DNA from: Pelorhabdus rhamnosifermentans
GTDB taxonomy: Bacteria > Bacillota > Negativicutes > UMGS1260
Direction: 5' to 3'
Assembly (NCBI RefSeq): GCF_018835585.1
Contig: NZ_JAHGVE010000006.1
Coordinates: 103,825-167,824, forward strand
DNA length: 64,000 bases
Shown here: piece after piece, positions 26,856-35,709 of the stretch
How the letters are laid out: each line of letters starts with the position of its first letter
Numbering within the stretch: the first letter of the stretch is position 1
Notes under the pieces: generated by a model
What the model was told of the DNA's origin: nothing
Database searches by the model: none
Seen by the model: the letters and a program-made list of their open reading frames with translations, nothing else
Made by a program: the position numbers and the translations under genes

Positions 26856-27179
26856 TTACCGTTTCCGGCGTTCCATTATGACATTGTAAAACATTTTCTT
26901 TTCATTAATTTCCTTTTGGATAGTAGCCTTATTCTCTTCACTGGCATATTGTAATTTTTCTTCCAAGCCAGCGATTTCTTTACGCAGTTCCATTTCTGGC
27001 GGAAGAGAGCCCAAGCTTCTCAATGCCAAATAAGCTGCCCGCTGATCTTTGGGGACAAAACTTAAGTCGGCAAGCTTTTGCGGCTTACCCTTTCCCGGCA
27101 GATCATCAAAGGCGCCTTCTTTAATCGCCTTTTTAATATTCCGTTCAATAATTCTACTTAGTCCGTCATTCATTTTCAT
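26856..27179 (-). CDS. DUF1992 protein (DnaJ-homologue-C28 type)
   Basis: A 107-residue protein with the defining stretch GAFDDLPGKGKPQKL followed by a charged helical region (ELRKEIAGLEEKLQYASEENK) that may form a coiled coil. The family, whose eukaryotic relative is DNAJC28, has no settled function in bacteria. AAGGGGAAC precedes the ATG. It stands alone, with a terminator at 26785. Confidence 0.85.
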   Translation of the reverse strand: MKMNDGLSRIIERNIKKAIKEGAFDDLPGKGKPQKLADLSFVPKDQRAAYLALRSLGSLPPEMELRKEIAGLEEKLQYASEENKATIQKEINEKKMFYNVIMERRKR

Positions 27180-27513
27180 GTTCCCCTTCGCATTATCGTT
27201 TCACATTATAATATAGTTCGTCAACACATTTTTGGTTTTTTTATTTTACTGCCTGCCATCCCTACTGGGTCCAAGTCCAGCCATTGTTCAGGCAAAAACA
27301 ATTGTTTGGAACCGATTATACTACTCTATCTCTTTGTACTACAGCGACAAAACAGGTACAAGCATTACATTGAAATAATATTCCTTTCTTTTCCACCTGT
27401 CAATACTAATTTGCCCGATAAATAGTTGAGCATATCTTCACGACTTAGACTAGTTACTCCAGCACTCAACAACATCAGATAAGACTGTTTGTCATTTTGC
27501 TTTTTTTATGTGA

Positions 27514-27542
27514 TTGACACGTGCTAAAAAGTGGTATATCCT
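27514..27542 (+). promoter_or_regulatory. Probable promoter of the tetR-type gene
   Basis: A perfect TTGACA, a 17-base spacer and TATCCT lie about 65 bases before the start. The rest of 27180-27604 shows no gene. Confidence 0.5.
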
Positions 27543-27604
27543 AAATCTTGATTATATAGTACTCGTTATGTCATTCCGGCACACTCAATTGAGGTGACTT
27601 ATTT

Positions 27605-28168
27605 TTGCGTAATCGCATTCTTATGGCCGCTGCTGACGAGATAAAAACTCGCGGCGTAAAATTTACAATGAGCGACCTTGCCAGGCGGCTTAGCCTCAGC
27701 AAAACTTCTTTATATGAGCACTTTGCCTCCAAAAACGCACTTGTTCATGATATACTATCTATAGCTATTCAGGATGTACAAGAACAGGAGCAGCAAATCT
27801 ATAATAATTCTGATCTTTCCGTAGCCGAAAAAGTTCGGGCTTTACTCCGGGTCTCGCAACACGTGTTCGGTCCGATACACAATCATAGTATTTTTGATGA
27901 TCTTCGGCATTACTATCCGGAAGAATGGCAGTTGGTATCTGATTTCCAGCAGGAACGTCTGGATCACCTGATGTCCCTTATCGTTCAGGGAATTGAAAAT
28001 AGCTCACTTCGCCCCGTCAATGTACCGGTTCTCAGGCAAGTCGTAAACAGTGCGATGAATGATCTGTTCAACTATCGGTTTCTTGAGGAAAGCAACATGA
28101 CACATGCGGATGCATTGTCAGCAATGGCCGATATCATCATGTACGTGTTGCTCCCCCCTAATAAGTAA
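27605..28168 (+). CDS. TetR/AcrR family regulator
   Basis: A 187-residue regulator with the N-terminal HTH FTMSDLARRLSLSKTSLYEHF (about residues 20-40) and an all-helical ligand-binding domain. It starts with TTG at 27605 after GAGGTGA. It lies upstream of an alpha/beta hydrolase on the same strand, with a perfect hairpin between, so the hydrolase is the likely target. The ligand is unknown. Confidence 0.88.
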   Translation: MRNRILMAAADEIKTRGVKFTMSDLARRLSLSKTSLYEHFASKNALVHDILSIAIQDVQEQEQQIYNNSDLSVAEKVRALLRVSQHVFGPIHNHSIFDDLRHYYPEEWQLVSDFQQERLDHLMSLIVQGIENSSLRPVNVPVLRQVVNSAMNDLFNYRFLEESNMTHADALSAMADIIMYVLLPPNK

Positions 28169-28180
28169 GATCTTTCATCT

Positions 28181-28220
28181 GGTATTTTTAAATCGCACAA
28201 GAGTGCGATTTAAAAATACC
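28181..28220 (+). terminator. 18-base perfect hairpin between tetR-type gene and hydrolase
   Basis: GGTATTTTTAAATCGCAC pairs exactly with its complement around an AAGA loop and is followed by GTTTTG. It works as a weak terminator or attenuator between the two genes. Confidence 0.6.
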
Positions 28221-28325
28221 GTTTTGTACTACTTGTACCAAAAATGAAAATATAGTACAGATACATCACTAGAAAAAAAAATTAAAAGACATCGTTAGAA
28301 AGCGATGCAGGAAAGGGGAAAAACA

Positions 28326-29240
28326 ATGACTAATGTGATGGCCAATGGAATTCAGATTGAGTATGATACTTTCGGTGATAAGTCTTCTCCAGCCTTATTA
28401 CTAATCGCTGGTAATGGTGCCCAACTACTCTTCTGGGACACCGAGTTCTGCGAATTATTAGCGAAAACGGGGCTTTTTGTTATTCGTTTTGACAATCGCG
28501 ATGCTGGTCTTTCGACCAAATTTGATAAAGCTGGATTCCCGGATATTATGGCTGCGATCAAAGCCGCTATGGAAGGTAAGGATGTTGCAGCGGCATATTC
28601 CCTAGACGATATGGCAGATGATTGTATGGGTTTACTTGATGCTTTGTTCATTGAAAAAGCGCATATCTGCGGTGCTTCGATGGGTGGTATGATAGCCCAG
28701 GTTGTTTCTTATAGGCATCCACAGCGCGTTCTGAGTCTGACTTCAATCATGTCAAACACGGGGAATCCCCATCTTCCGCAGGGAAAGCCGGACGCGATAG
28801 CCGCCGTTGTGGCACCGCCGCCAACGGAGCGCAAAGCATATATTGAACACAATATGAATGTATGGCAAAAAATTTGGAGTCCCGGTTTTCCATTTGAGGA
28901 AGAAAGAGCTCGAACATACCTAGAGAAGAGCTATGACCGCTCCTATTACCCACAGGGAATGGCGCGACAAAATATGGCCATTCTTTCCTGCGGCGATAGA
29001 ACAGCATCACTTTCATCCATTAAAGCCCCAACACTCGTAATACACGGGTCCGGTGATCCGCTGATCCCAGTCGAAGCGGGGAAAGATACAGCCCGCGTAA
29101 TTCCTGGGGCAAATTTATTGATCATTGACGGGATGGGTCACGATCTCCCCACGGGAGTTTGGTCGGAAATGATAGCCGCTATTTCCCATCATATAAAACA
29201 GGCCAACACACCCCCTACGCTCCCACAACAGTCCAAATAG
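28326..29240 (+). CDS. Alpha/beta-fold hydrolase
   Basis: A 304-residue hydrolase with the oxyanion-hole segment LLIAGNGAQLLFWD, nucleophile elbow GASMGGM, acidic residue in HGSGDPLIP and the catalytic His in GMGHDLP. It resembles the RdmC/aclacinomycin-methylesterase branch, but the substrate is unknown; such genes are often linked to a TetR regulator that senses the same compound. The ATG at 28326 follows GGAAAGGGG. Confidence 0.88.
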   Translation: MTNVMANGIQIEYDTFGDKSSPALLLIAGNGAQLLFWDTEFCELLAKTGLFVIRFDNRDAGLSTKFDKAGFPDIMAAIKAAMEGKDVAAAYSLDDMADDCMGLLDALFIEKAHICGASMGGMIAQVVSYRHPQRVLSLTSIMSNTGNPHLPQGKPDAIAAVVAPPPTERKAYIEHNMNVWQKIWSPGFPFEEERARTYLEKSYDRSYYPQGMARQNMAILSCGDRTASLSSIKAPTLVIHGSGDPLIPVEAGKDTARVIPGANLLIIDGMGHDLPTGVWSEMIAAISHHIKQANTPPTLPQQSK

Positions 29241-29300
29241 CCTTTGATGGTGAACAGAAGCCTGCCGGGTAGTTGATGCCATAATAGCTTTCTAGAAAAC

Positions 29301-29969
29301 CTATTGCTTTCGAAACAATTCCGGTCTATACTGTTTCATCAAATAATATTTATGGATACAATTACCACCTAAGGAAAACAAATATCCCAAAATTACGAAT
29401 ATAATAGCAAGACCTAACGTTATTAAACTTTGATTACCGTTTAATTCTGCAAGAAGAATTTTACCAATCCATAATCCACAGCCTGAGGCTAATATAATCG
29501 CACTCAGGAATATATTAGGCTTACTCTTCTTTTTCTTATATTTGGAGGAATACTTACCTACTTGCAGAGCATTCCGATGATATCTGAAACATATCACTAA
29601 GAATAATACATATAACGTCATCGTTACAAAAATATATAGGAGTTCATACTCCTCATAGTACATTATAAAGAATCTGTATCCAGCTATTATACAAAGTATC
29701 GAGAGTACTAAACAAGAAATACCCTGGAATAAGGTATGTATTATTTGATATTTTTCCACATTAAGTCTTATTACAACATTACATATATTAACGAAAATAA
29801 TCGGAACAAGCATTAATTTGATTATAATACCAGGATTTCCAACCAATACCGTAGGTAGTCCTATAATATTAAGCATCAATATCATTACCACAGTTTGTTC
29901 TTTTACTAAGGAAGGATGTTCTGGATATAAATAATCTTTAATTTTTTCAAAACTGTATTTCTGAACCAT
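29301..29969 (-). CDS. Membrane protein of unknown function
   Basis: A 222-residue protein with about six hydrophobic segments, starting after a short soluble N-terminus (MVQKYSFEKIKDYLYPEHPS). A basic loop KYSSKYKKKKSKP separates two halves. No catalytic motif or family recognised. It lies downstream of the spike module on the same strand and, together with the small membrane protein at 30148, is a candidate immunity protein or a bystander. Confidence 0.6.
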   Translation of the reverse strand: MVQKYSFEKIKDYLYPEHPSLVKEQTVVMILMLNIIGLPTVLVGNPGIIIKLMLVPIIFVNICNVVIRLNVEKYQIIHTLFQGISCLVLSILCIIAGYRFFIMYYEEYELLYIFVTMTLYVLFLVICFRYHRNALQVGKYSSKYKKKKSKPNIFLSAIILASGCGLWIGKILLAELNGNQSLITLGLAIIFVILGYLFSLGGNCIHKYYLMKQYRPELFRKQ

Positions 29970-30011
29970 ACTATCTCCCTCTATAACTTTAATATTAAGG
30001 ACAGCGCATCC

Positions 30012-30074
30012 TTAGTCAAAAATGATTTTTTCTTTAGCCTCAAGCACCATTGCTTTTTTTGTATCGCTAACACT
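30012..30074 (-). pseudogene. Fragment of a vgrG-like gene
   Basis: Thirty-seven bases at 30015-30051 match 31396-31432 inside the VgrG-like gene at 33 positions. Translated, KKAMVLEAKEKIIFD aligns with EGIVLEAKEEIIFD of that protein, then a stop follows. No start codon or further homology is visible, so this is a scrap of the needle-tip region of a second vgrG copy. Confidence 0.6.
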
Positions 30075-30147
30075 ATATATCTGTCTGTTTACACCGGATT
30101 AATCTACTGATCTCTAAACATGCCGCTTTCTCTCATTGCATCTTCAG

Positions 30148-30480
30148 TTACCTACGAACCGTGATGTCAAAAAATGGGGTAGAGTCTATACCCAAAATAA
30201 AGCACACTATTATGATTAGTATGCTGGCTATTGCCCACAAGATAAATGACGTAATTATAATTTCAATAGAGTCAATAAGTTTTGTTACTCCATCAGTAAA
30301 ACCGTTAAACACTGCCCTCGTTATTCCCCAAGCCGAGGGTACAGCAATAGCCTTGATCGGAATTAGATAATATATATTAGGAACACCAGTTTGATATACT
30401 GAAAACGCACATACTAAAAAATATACTATAATCAAGAATTTCCATCTTTTTCTTATCATTTTTTTAGACTTTGTATACAT
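30148..30480 (-). CDS. Small membrane protein downstream of the cargo VgrG, candidate immunity protein
   Basis: A 110-residue protein with a basic N-terminus (KKMIRKRWK), a first membrane segment FLIIVYFLVCAFSVY and a second near residues 75-100 (ILWAIASILIIIVCFILGI). I do not recognise a family. It is the first gene after the VgrG-like protein with a hydrophobic C-terminal extension, on the same strand and 159 bases away. That is the usual place for an immunity protein, but there is no direct evidence. Confidence 0.5.
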   Translation of the reverse strand: MYTKSKKMIRKRWKFLIIVYFLVCAFSVYQTGVPNIYYLIPIKAIAVPSAWGITRAVFNGFTDGVTKLIDSIEIIITSFILWAIASILIIIVCFILGIDSTPFFDITVRR

Positions 30481-30639
30481 TTTTCAACCTTTCCTCGAGC
30501 TCTCCCCTTTATTCTACCTCTCTCGCACGATCTTTTGCGGTTTTTCTTCTTGTTTTAGGGTAAGCATGTCCTATTAATCTTCTCTAAATCAATCTAATCA
30601 CAACTTACTATAACTTTCTCTACACTGCTATGCACTTCG

Positions 30640-32673
30640 TCAATTGGCAGGGTTCTCTTTCTTAGGAAGCATACTCCTAAGGGTCTCCTCAAAGTTAATC
30701 AAATCAAAATTATGTGAGGCAAATGATTTTGCACTCTCGGTTACCTTATCTAGATAATACCCATATTTTATAAGTGCATCTGCGCCATTGGGAGCATTTT
30801 TAAAACCAGCATTCACTACCTGTTTAATTGAATATGCCCCTATGACCAACTGAGTGCCATTATAAAAAGTCTCTCCCTCTAGTTTTTTTAGTACATTCCA
30901 AGTATCGCCATCCTTATTGCCCATAAACCCATTCCCCACTCGGGATATTCCTCCCATAAAACTGTTTACACCATCTACAGCAACATATGCTCCCGCACCA
31001 GCAAAGGCCATACCAGGGACTGCTGCAAGTCCGCTTGACAGCATAGTTGCTACCGCCCCAATTTGAAACATTTCTACACCTAAACCAATCTGAAATAAAC
31101 CACCACCCGCTTGTACAGCACCTAACGCTACTTCCTTCCATTGTATATTATTCCACCATTTAGCTATCGCACCTTTTGCAGCCGATATTAGACCGCCCCA
31201 ATTCACTTGTGTATTTTCTGTCCACGTAACTTTAGGATCTAATTTTTGCTCAACCAACGGCAATTCGCTCTCATCCGCACACTCAATAATCGTTTTTATA
31301 TCATTAAAATGAATCTCATTTTCCACAGAAAGACCGCCGGTTGGCGTAGTCATTTTAATTTGATTGGGAGAATTCACTATCACTTTTGTCTTGGAATCAA
31401 AAATGATTTCTTCTTTAGCCTCCAGCACTATTCCTTCATGACTGGCGATTTTTACGCCTTCTTCATCGTCAAAGGTGAGGATTAGGTCATTGCGGCCTGC
31501 CGTAAAATAAATACCTCCCGGCGCCAGTTTCATTTCCTGGCCGTAGTCAGTGCCCAGATAACGGGTACTCGGATCGCCGGTCTTTTCGCAGCTCTCACCA
31601 TTGGTTCGAACACAGCCGGTAATGACGGCGTTTTGTTCGTTTAATCCTGGTATGTACAGGCTGGCGTTGGTCCCGATCTGCGGCATGAGGTACATCATAT
31701 CCACTGTCGGCGGTGCGAAGGGATACCAATAGGCGGTGCCTTCGTCTTGTTCTTTGTCTATGGCCAGATGCAGCTTTACTTCCTGATTTTTTACATCAAG
31801 CACTTTTCCGTCCAGGCTGATTCCCTGGATTTTTTCGTTATAAATGGGATTCTGCCTAAGGGTCATGGGCCTAACTAGTTTTGTCGAATGGATTAGTAAC
31901 CCTTGTTTTAGTTCAATCGTCACTTCACCCACGACCATTTCGTAGTTGTGAAAGGTAACTTTATCACCGAAGGTTAGTTCGTCATAACTTTCCACTTCAA
32001 AATAGGCATATTCATTTTCAATAAGGTTTGGATTAGCTTCACTATCAGTAAAATAGGCGTTAATATCTTTGCCACTGCTATAGTTAATGTCATCAGGCAG
32101 TGTCTTGCCATAGCCCGTGGGATAACCATAGGAAAATATCCGATCATCGACTGTAACATCGGGTACGATTACGGTTTGCTGTAAGGAGGCCAAACGTTTG
32201 ATGAACTGCCAGTCTGTTTCCTGGTACTGAATGAGCGGACCGTCTATTTTAGTTTTAGCGGCTGACATTTCTGCACTTTTATTGGGATAGTCGCTGAGTA
32301 ACTGATTGACTATATCACTATATGTCAGATTGGTATTTTGAAAAGAGCGGCTTTTCTGTTCCTTGTCAAGAATGACTGTCTCAGAAAGAAACCTGGCTGT
32401 CAAGTTATACAGTCCGCCGCTGACGCTGATATTGACATCCTTCAGATATCCTTTAAACAGCCAGCTTTTAGTCGCCCCGTCATCTGTATAGACTTTTATC
32501 ATGTCTTCGGTTGTTTCCTGAAGCCCTGCCTTGCTTGCATCGCTTTCATTGATGAGTGCGCTAAGATAAAGTTCGGCATGATTGTTAAGGGTTTTCCTTA
32601 TGGAAAGTTGATAAATCGTCTGAATTTTCCATGGGCTAGCTATTTTTATTTGATCATAGGTTATTGCTGACAT
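30640..32673 (-). CDS. VgrG/phage late-control-D-like spike protein with C-terminal extension
   Basis: A 677-residue protein. About residues 1-280 form the gp27-like hub (LIQYQETDWQFIKRLASLQQ), then an OB-fold (about 285-380, ISLDGKVLDVKNQEVKLHL) and a repetitive beta-needle (DEEGVKIASHEGIVLEAKEEIIFDSKTK). After about residue 460 follows a non-spike extension with Gly/Ala-rich hydrophobic segments (GAVQAGGGLFQIGLG, AAVPGMAFAGAGAYVAV) and a helical tail. This is the design of an evolved VgrG with an effector or pre-toxin domain, but I see no known toxin fold. It starts 9 bases after the PAAR-like gene. Confidence 0.85.
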   Translation of the reverse strand: MSAITYDQIKIASPWKIQTIYQLSIRKTLNNHAELYLSALINESDASKAGLQETTEDMIKVYTDDGATKSWLFKGYLKDVNISVSGGLYNLTARFLSETVILDKEQKSRSFQNTNLTYSDIVNQLLSDYPNKSAEMSAAKTKIDGPLIQYQETDWQFIKRLASLQQTVIVPDVTVDDRIFSYGYPTGYGKTLPDDINYSSGKDINAYFTDSEANPNLIENEYAYFEVESYDELTFGDKVTFHNYEMVVGEVTIELKQGLLIHSTKLVRPMTLRQNPIYNEKIQGISLDGKVLDVKNQEVKLHLAIDKEQDEGTAYWYPFAPPTVDMMYLMPQIGTNASLYIPGLNEQNAVITGCVRTNGESCEKTGDPSTRYLGTDYGQEMKLAPGGIYFTAGRNDLILTFDDEEGVKIASHEGIVLEAKEEIIFDSKTKVIVNSPNQIKMTTPTGGLSVENEIHFNDIKTIIECADESELPLVEQKLDPKVTWTENTQVNWGGLISAAKGAIAKWWNNIQWKEVALGAVQAGGGLFQIGLGVEMFQIGAVATMLSSGLAAVPGMAFAGAGAYVAVDGVNSFMGGISRVGNGFMGNKDGDTWNVLKKLEGETFYNGTQLVIGAYSIKQVVNAGFKNAPNGADALIKYGYYLDKVTESAKSFASHNFDLINFEETLRSMLPKKENPAN

Positions 32674-32682
32674 CCATGCTCA

Positions 32683-33012
32683 CTACCATCCTCGCTGCCC
32701 GTCATCTACTACTGTTATGACCCCGCCAACAGCACAGCTTAATGTTGAAGTCGCTAATAATGCGGGCTGACCTTTTACAAGTGTCGTATCTTTTGCTTGT
32801 TCCCATTTGAGAGCTAAGAAAGGGGAACATTTATGAATCATACTGCATGTACCAAAGGGCATGACGTTGCTGCCCGAAATACAATCATGATCGTTTAATA
32901 CGGCTTTTTCATTGACGTAAACTCCATGGCTTTTAGGCAAATTTAATCTACTGGCAGTGCTTCCCTTATTACATCTTACTGTTGCACCCCTGACGACATA
33001 TCTTGTATCCAT
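32683..33012 (-). CDS. DUF4280 PAAR-like spike-tip protein
   Basis: A 109-residue protein with the DUF4280 pattern: YVVRGATVRCNKGS, SHGVYVNEKAVLNDHDC, MPFGTCSMI and a C-terminal CAVGGVITVVDDGQ. DUF4280 members cap the spike of contractile injection systems in place of PAAR. The conserved Cys and His residues that would bind a metal are present. It lies between the hub genes and the cargo VgrG, with gaps of only 14 and 9 bases. Confidence 0.85.
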   Translation of the reverse strand: MDTRYVVRGATVRCNKGSTASRLNLPKSHGVYVNEKAVLNDHDCISGSNVMPFGTCSMIHKCSPFLALKWEQAKDTTLVKGQPALLATSTLSCAVGGVITVVDDGQRGW

Positions 33013-33026
33013 TTCATCATCTCCTA

Positions 33027-33554
33027 CTATTCATCGATTTCTACCCGGTACATTTTTATTCCACTCAGTTGCCGCCGCAGAATACTTTCGGCTGCATCCA
33101 GGCGGGCAATGATGATATCTTCATAGTTATGCTGTACTTTAAAAATAGCCTGACGTCCTAGCGCCGCCTGGTTGAGCACCAAATGTTTGACGCCCCTTTT
33201 ATCAGGCGTCAAGCTGCTTTTCTCAGACAGGCAGTCCACCGGCACAAAGATTGGCAAATAATAAGTTTGCTGCAGATTTTTCGAGGAATTGACGACGATG
33301 ACCGTTTTATACTTGAGCTTAGGAACGTATAATTCAAAGGTTTGTCTGAGAGGAGCTGATATCAAAAATAGCTGCCTGTCTAATAAGTCTATGAACTTCG
33401 GGGTAGCTTTTCCCGCTAGCTTAAAGATGGTTATTTCATTAATTCTGTGCGCCGCTTCGGGCGTAACATACCGACGCTCAATTTGATTTATTACGTCAGG
33501 AATGATTAGCGCATCAAAGTATTCAGGGTCTTGTTTTATTCGAAAATACTCCAT
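33027..33554 (-). CDS. Unknown protein of the spike operon (175 residues)
   Basis: A soluble protein starting MEYFRIKQDPEYFDAL with a middle block NEITIFKLAGKATPKFIDLL. No signal peptide, membrane segment or catalytic motif seen. It resembles, loosely, small proteins annotated as immunity-like beside injection-system genes, but I cannot name a family. It is fixed in the operon, 5 bases after the previous gene and 14 before the PAAR-like gene, so an adaptor or chaperone for effector loading is possible. Confidence 0.55.
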   Translation of the reverse strand: MEYFRIKQDPEYFDALIIPDVINQIERRYVTPEAAHRINEITIFKLAGKATPKFIDLLDRQLFLISAPLRQTFELYVPKLKYKTVIVVNSSKNLQQTYYLPIFVPVDCLSEKSSLTPDKRGVKHLVLNQAALGRQAIFKVQHNYEDIIIARLDAAESILRRQLSGIKMYRVEIDE

Positions 33555-33559
33555 GGTAT

Positions 33560-34186
33560 TTATTCCTTCTTACTGTTCGACATAGCTTGAATTTCCGATT
33601 GTTCTTCATATAACAGCATGCTCTTGTCCAAATATCCACCCATGGTGATTTTAAAGTTTGGCACTTTGCTTAAAAGGATATATTCCGGTGTCTTAATCGC
33701 TTCTTCAATCACCAGCTTAGTACAAACCATCGCTAGCTGATGGTATTGCTTGGCCATGGCTAATTTGACCCGGCTCAAGTGCCCCTGGTGAAGTTTATTA
33801 ACATACATACCGGAACGGACCGCTTTATTCAATTGAACCAATCTGGCTTTTAAGTAATCCCAGACAAAGTCTATTTCCCAGCAGCCTGTGCATTCTGTCC
33901 TGTCTAAATAGAATTTTTCATCGTAAATATCCAGGCGGTATTGCCAGCGATCGTCAAGAATATTGGTTCTAAGAAATGAAATACATAAATAAGCGGCCGG
34001 ACCTTTACGGCCTACTTGTTGCTGTCGGCTGGCTTGGCGGCATAGCTTACTGATAACAGCTGATAAACTTTCCGTTATTTGGTTCTGATGGGCGGGAAAT
34101 TTCTGCTGCATCACCGGCATATCTTCTTCCAACCAGCCTTCAGTTTGTTTTTCTATAAAGTGCTGCACCAACTTTTCCTGGATCAC
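33560..34186 (-). CDS. Unknown protein of the spike operon (208 residues)
   Basis: A soluble protein rich in Gln and basic residues at its N-terminal half (SKLCRQASRQQQVGRKG), with an aromatic centre CTGCWEIDFVWDYLKARL. It overlaps the VgrG gene by 4 bases (ATGA), which shows coupled translation and a role tied to the spike. No family recognised. A chaperone or assembly factor is plausible from position alone. Confidence 0.55.
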   Translation of the reverse strand: MIQEKLVQHFIEKQTEGWLEEDMPVMQQKFPAHQNQITESLSAVISKLCRQASRQQQVGRKGPAAYLCISFLRTNILDDRWQYRLDIYDEKFYLDRTECTGCWEIDFVWDYLKARLVQLNKAVRSGMYVNKLHQGHLSRVKLAMAKQYHQLAMVCTKLVIEEAIKTPEYILLSKVPNFKITMGGYLDKSMLLYEEQSEIQAMSNSKKE

Positions 34187-35709
34187 GGCTGTATTTTCAC
34201 CTTGTTCCCTTTGATATTGATATCTTCTTGAATATTTATCTCGCTGCTGCCTTGCTTAAGACTTACTTCCTCTTGACCCGTTACTAGTACCTTGCTTGTT
34301 TTGCTGGTTATTTCGATATCTTTCTCGGCTTCAAGGATGATTTTTTTATCGCTTTTGATACTCACGCCGCCATCATCCGTCAGAGTCATCAAGAGATTGT
34401 CATTGGCAATGACCTGAATGCCGCCTGGCGTAAGAAGTACCTGTTTTCCATATACCGTACTGAGAACTTTGCTATCTGGATCTGAGCGCTGGCCTCGCTT
34501 GTAGGGGGTGAGATTGACAGAACTTGCTGCTACGGCCTGCTCTTCCCTGTTGTTGGAAAAATAGACGCGTACATTGTCACCAACTTCCGGCATGCAATAC
34601 CAGCCGCTGCCGTCGGGGGAGGAGTACACTGTCGTGTAGGGAAAGTACCAGGTTGCACCGTCATCCCAGGTTTCGTCAATATCGGTGATATGTACTTTTA
34701 CCTGGTCTTTAGTTACTTCCTTGACGATGCCATGCAAAGATATTCCTGCCAACTTGGTATTGTATAAGTCGTCCTGCATTAATCCCTGCTTTGTTGCCAA
34801 AGTATAGGTGCTGTTTACGGCGCCTTTTTCCATGATGGTACAGATGTTTTTAACATACCACGTCAGTCCCAGGAAGGTTACTTGTTGACCTAACTGCAAT
34901 ATATCCAATGATTGGGCTCCACAATAGGTAAAGTCATTTTCACTAAAGGTTACACCGCTGTTTTTACGGCTGTTGCTGCTTGCAGTAGCATAAGCTGCCG
35001 TATCCCGCCGGATTTGATAGGCCGATACGTTAAATTCCGGCCCAGCCTGGCCGTCCTGCTGCTGGAGCTCGGGCGGCAGGCCGAAATAGACTTTGGGACT
35101 GTCCAAAGTAGTGTCCGGCGTCAAACCGATGTTGAAATGAGAGGCAAGTCGCTTTAAAAAAGACCAGTCGGTCTCTTGATATTGTACGATCAGTCGACCT
35201 GTGATTTGTTCGTCTTGGCCGCCTTCAGCCTTCACTACATCATCTTTCAGGTTGGGTACATATTGACGGGCCAAGTCATTTACCCGCTGAAAGATATAAC
35301 TGTAGGGCTCGCCTTGCCGTTGGAAGGAACGGCTGTGTTTTTTTACATCAAGTTGATAGCTAAAGCTGACGGCTTCAATATCCAGATGTTTCAGACCTGC
35401 TGTTGTTCGCTGTTTTATATTAGTTACGATACCTTGAAACAGGCATTTTTCCGCACCTGTGGCGTCAGTGTATTTTAAGGACACTGAAGTGTCCTGATCC
35501 GTTGTTTGCACATAATCCTTGTTCTCTTTATCCGCGGCATCCGTAAGAGTACCGCTGATAAACAGTCGGGCATGCTCATTGATGCCTTGAGTCAATCTTA
35601 TGGCCAAAATGTCTTTAAATTCATAAGGCTTAAAGGTAACATTATGCCAATTGATGGCTTTACCCAGACTTTGCAAGGCTTGATTAACTGTTTCTTGATC
35701 AGCACTCAT
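34183..35709 (-). CDS. VgrG/phage late-control-D-like spike protein without cargo
   Basis: A 508-residue paralogue of the protein at 30640. The gp27-like hub (about 1-300, LIVQYQETDWSFLKRLASHF), OB-fold (about 315-410, GISLHGIVKEVTKDQVKVH) and beta-needle with IKSDKKIILEAEKDIEITSKTSK are all present, and it ends soon after the needle. It overlaps the genes on both sides by 4 bases. It may be the core hub, while the second copy delivers the effector. Confidence 0.85.
   Translation of the reverse strand: MSADQETVNQALQSLGKAINWHNVTFKPYEFKDILAIRLTQGINEHARLFISGTLTDAADKENKDYVQTTDQDTSVSLKYTDATGAEKCLFQGIVTNIKQRTTAGLKHLDIEAVSFSYQLDVKKHSRSFQRQGEPYSYIFQRVNDLARQYVPNLKDDVVKAEGGQDEQITGRLIVQYQETDWSFLKRLASHFNIGLTPDTTLDSPKVYFGLPPELQQQDGQAGPEFNVSAYQIRRDTAAYATASSNSRKNSGVTFSENDFTYCGAQSLDILQLGQQVTFLGLTWYVKNICTIMEKGAVNSTYTLATKQGLMQDDLYNTKLAGISLHGIVKEVTKDQVKVHITDIDETWDDGATWYFPYTTVYSSPDGSGWYCMPEVGDNVRVYFSNNREEQAVAASSVNLTPYKRGQRSDPDSKVLSTVYGKQVLLTPGGIQVIANDNLLMTLTDDGGVSIKSDKKIILEAEKDIEITSKTSKVLVTGQEEVSLKQGSSEINIQEDINIKGNKVKIQP

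Noticed and set aside
26687-26881. A 64-codon plus-strand ORF beside the DUF1992 gene
   Set aside because: It covers the DUF1992 terminator hairpin on the opposite strand, and no good ribosome site precedes it.
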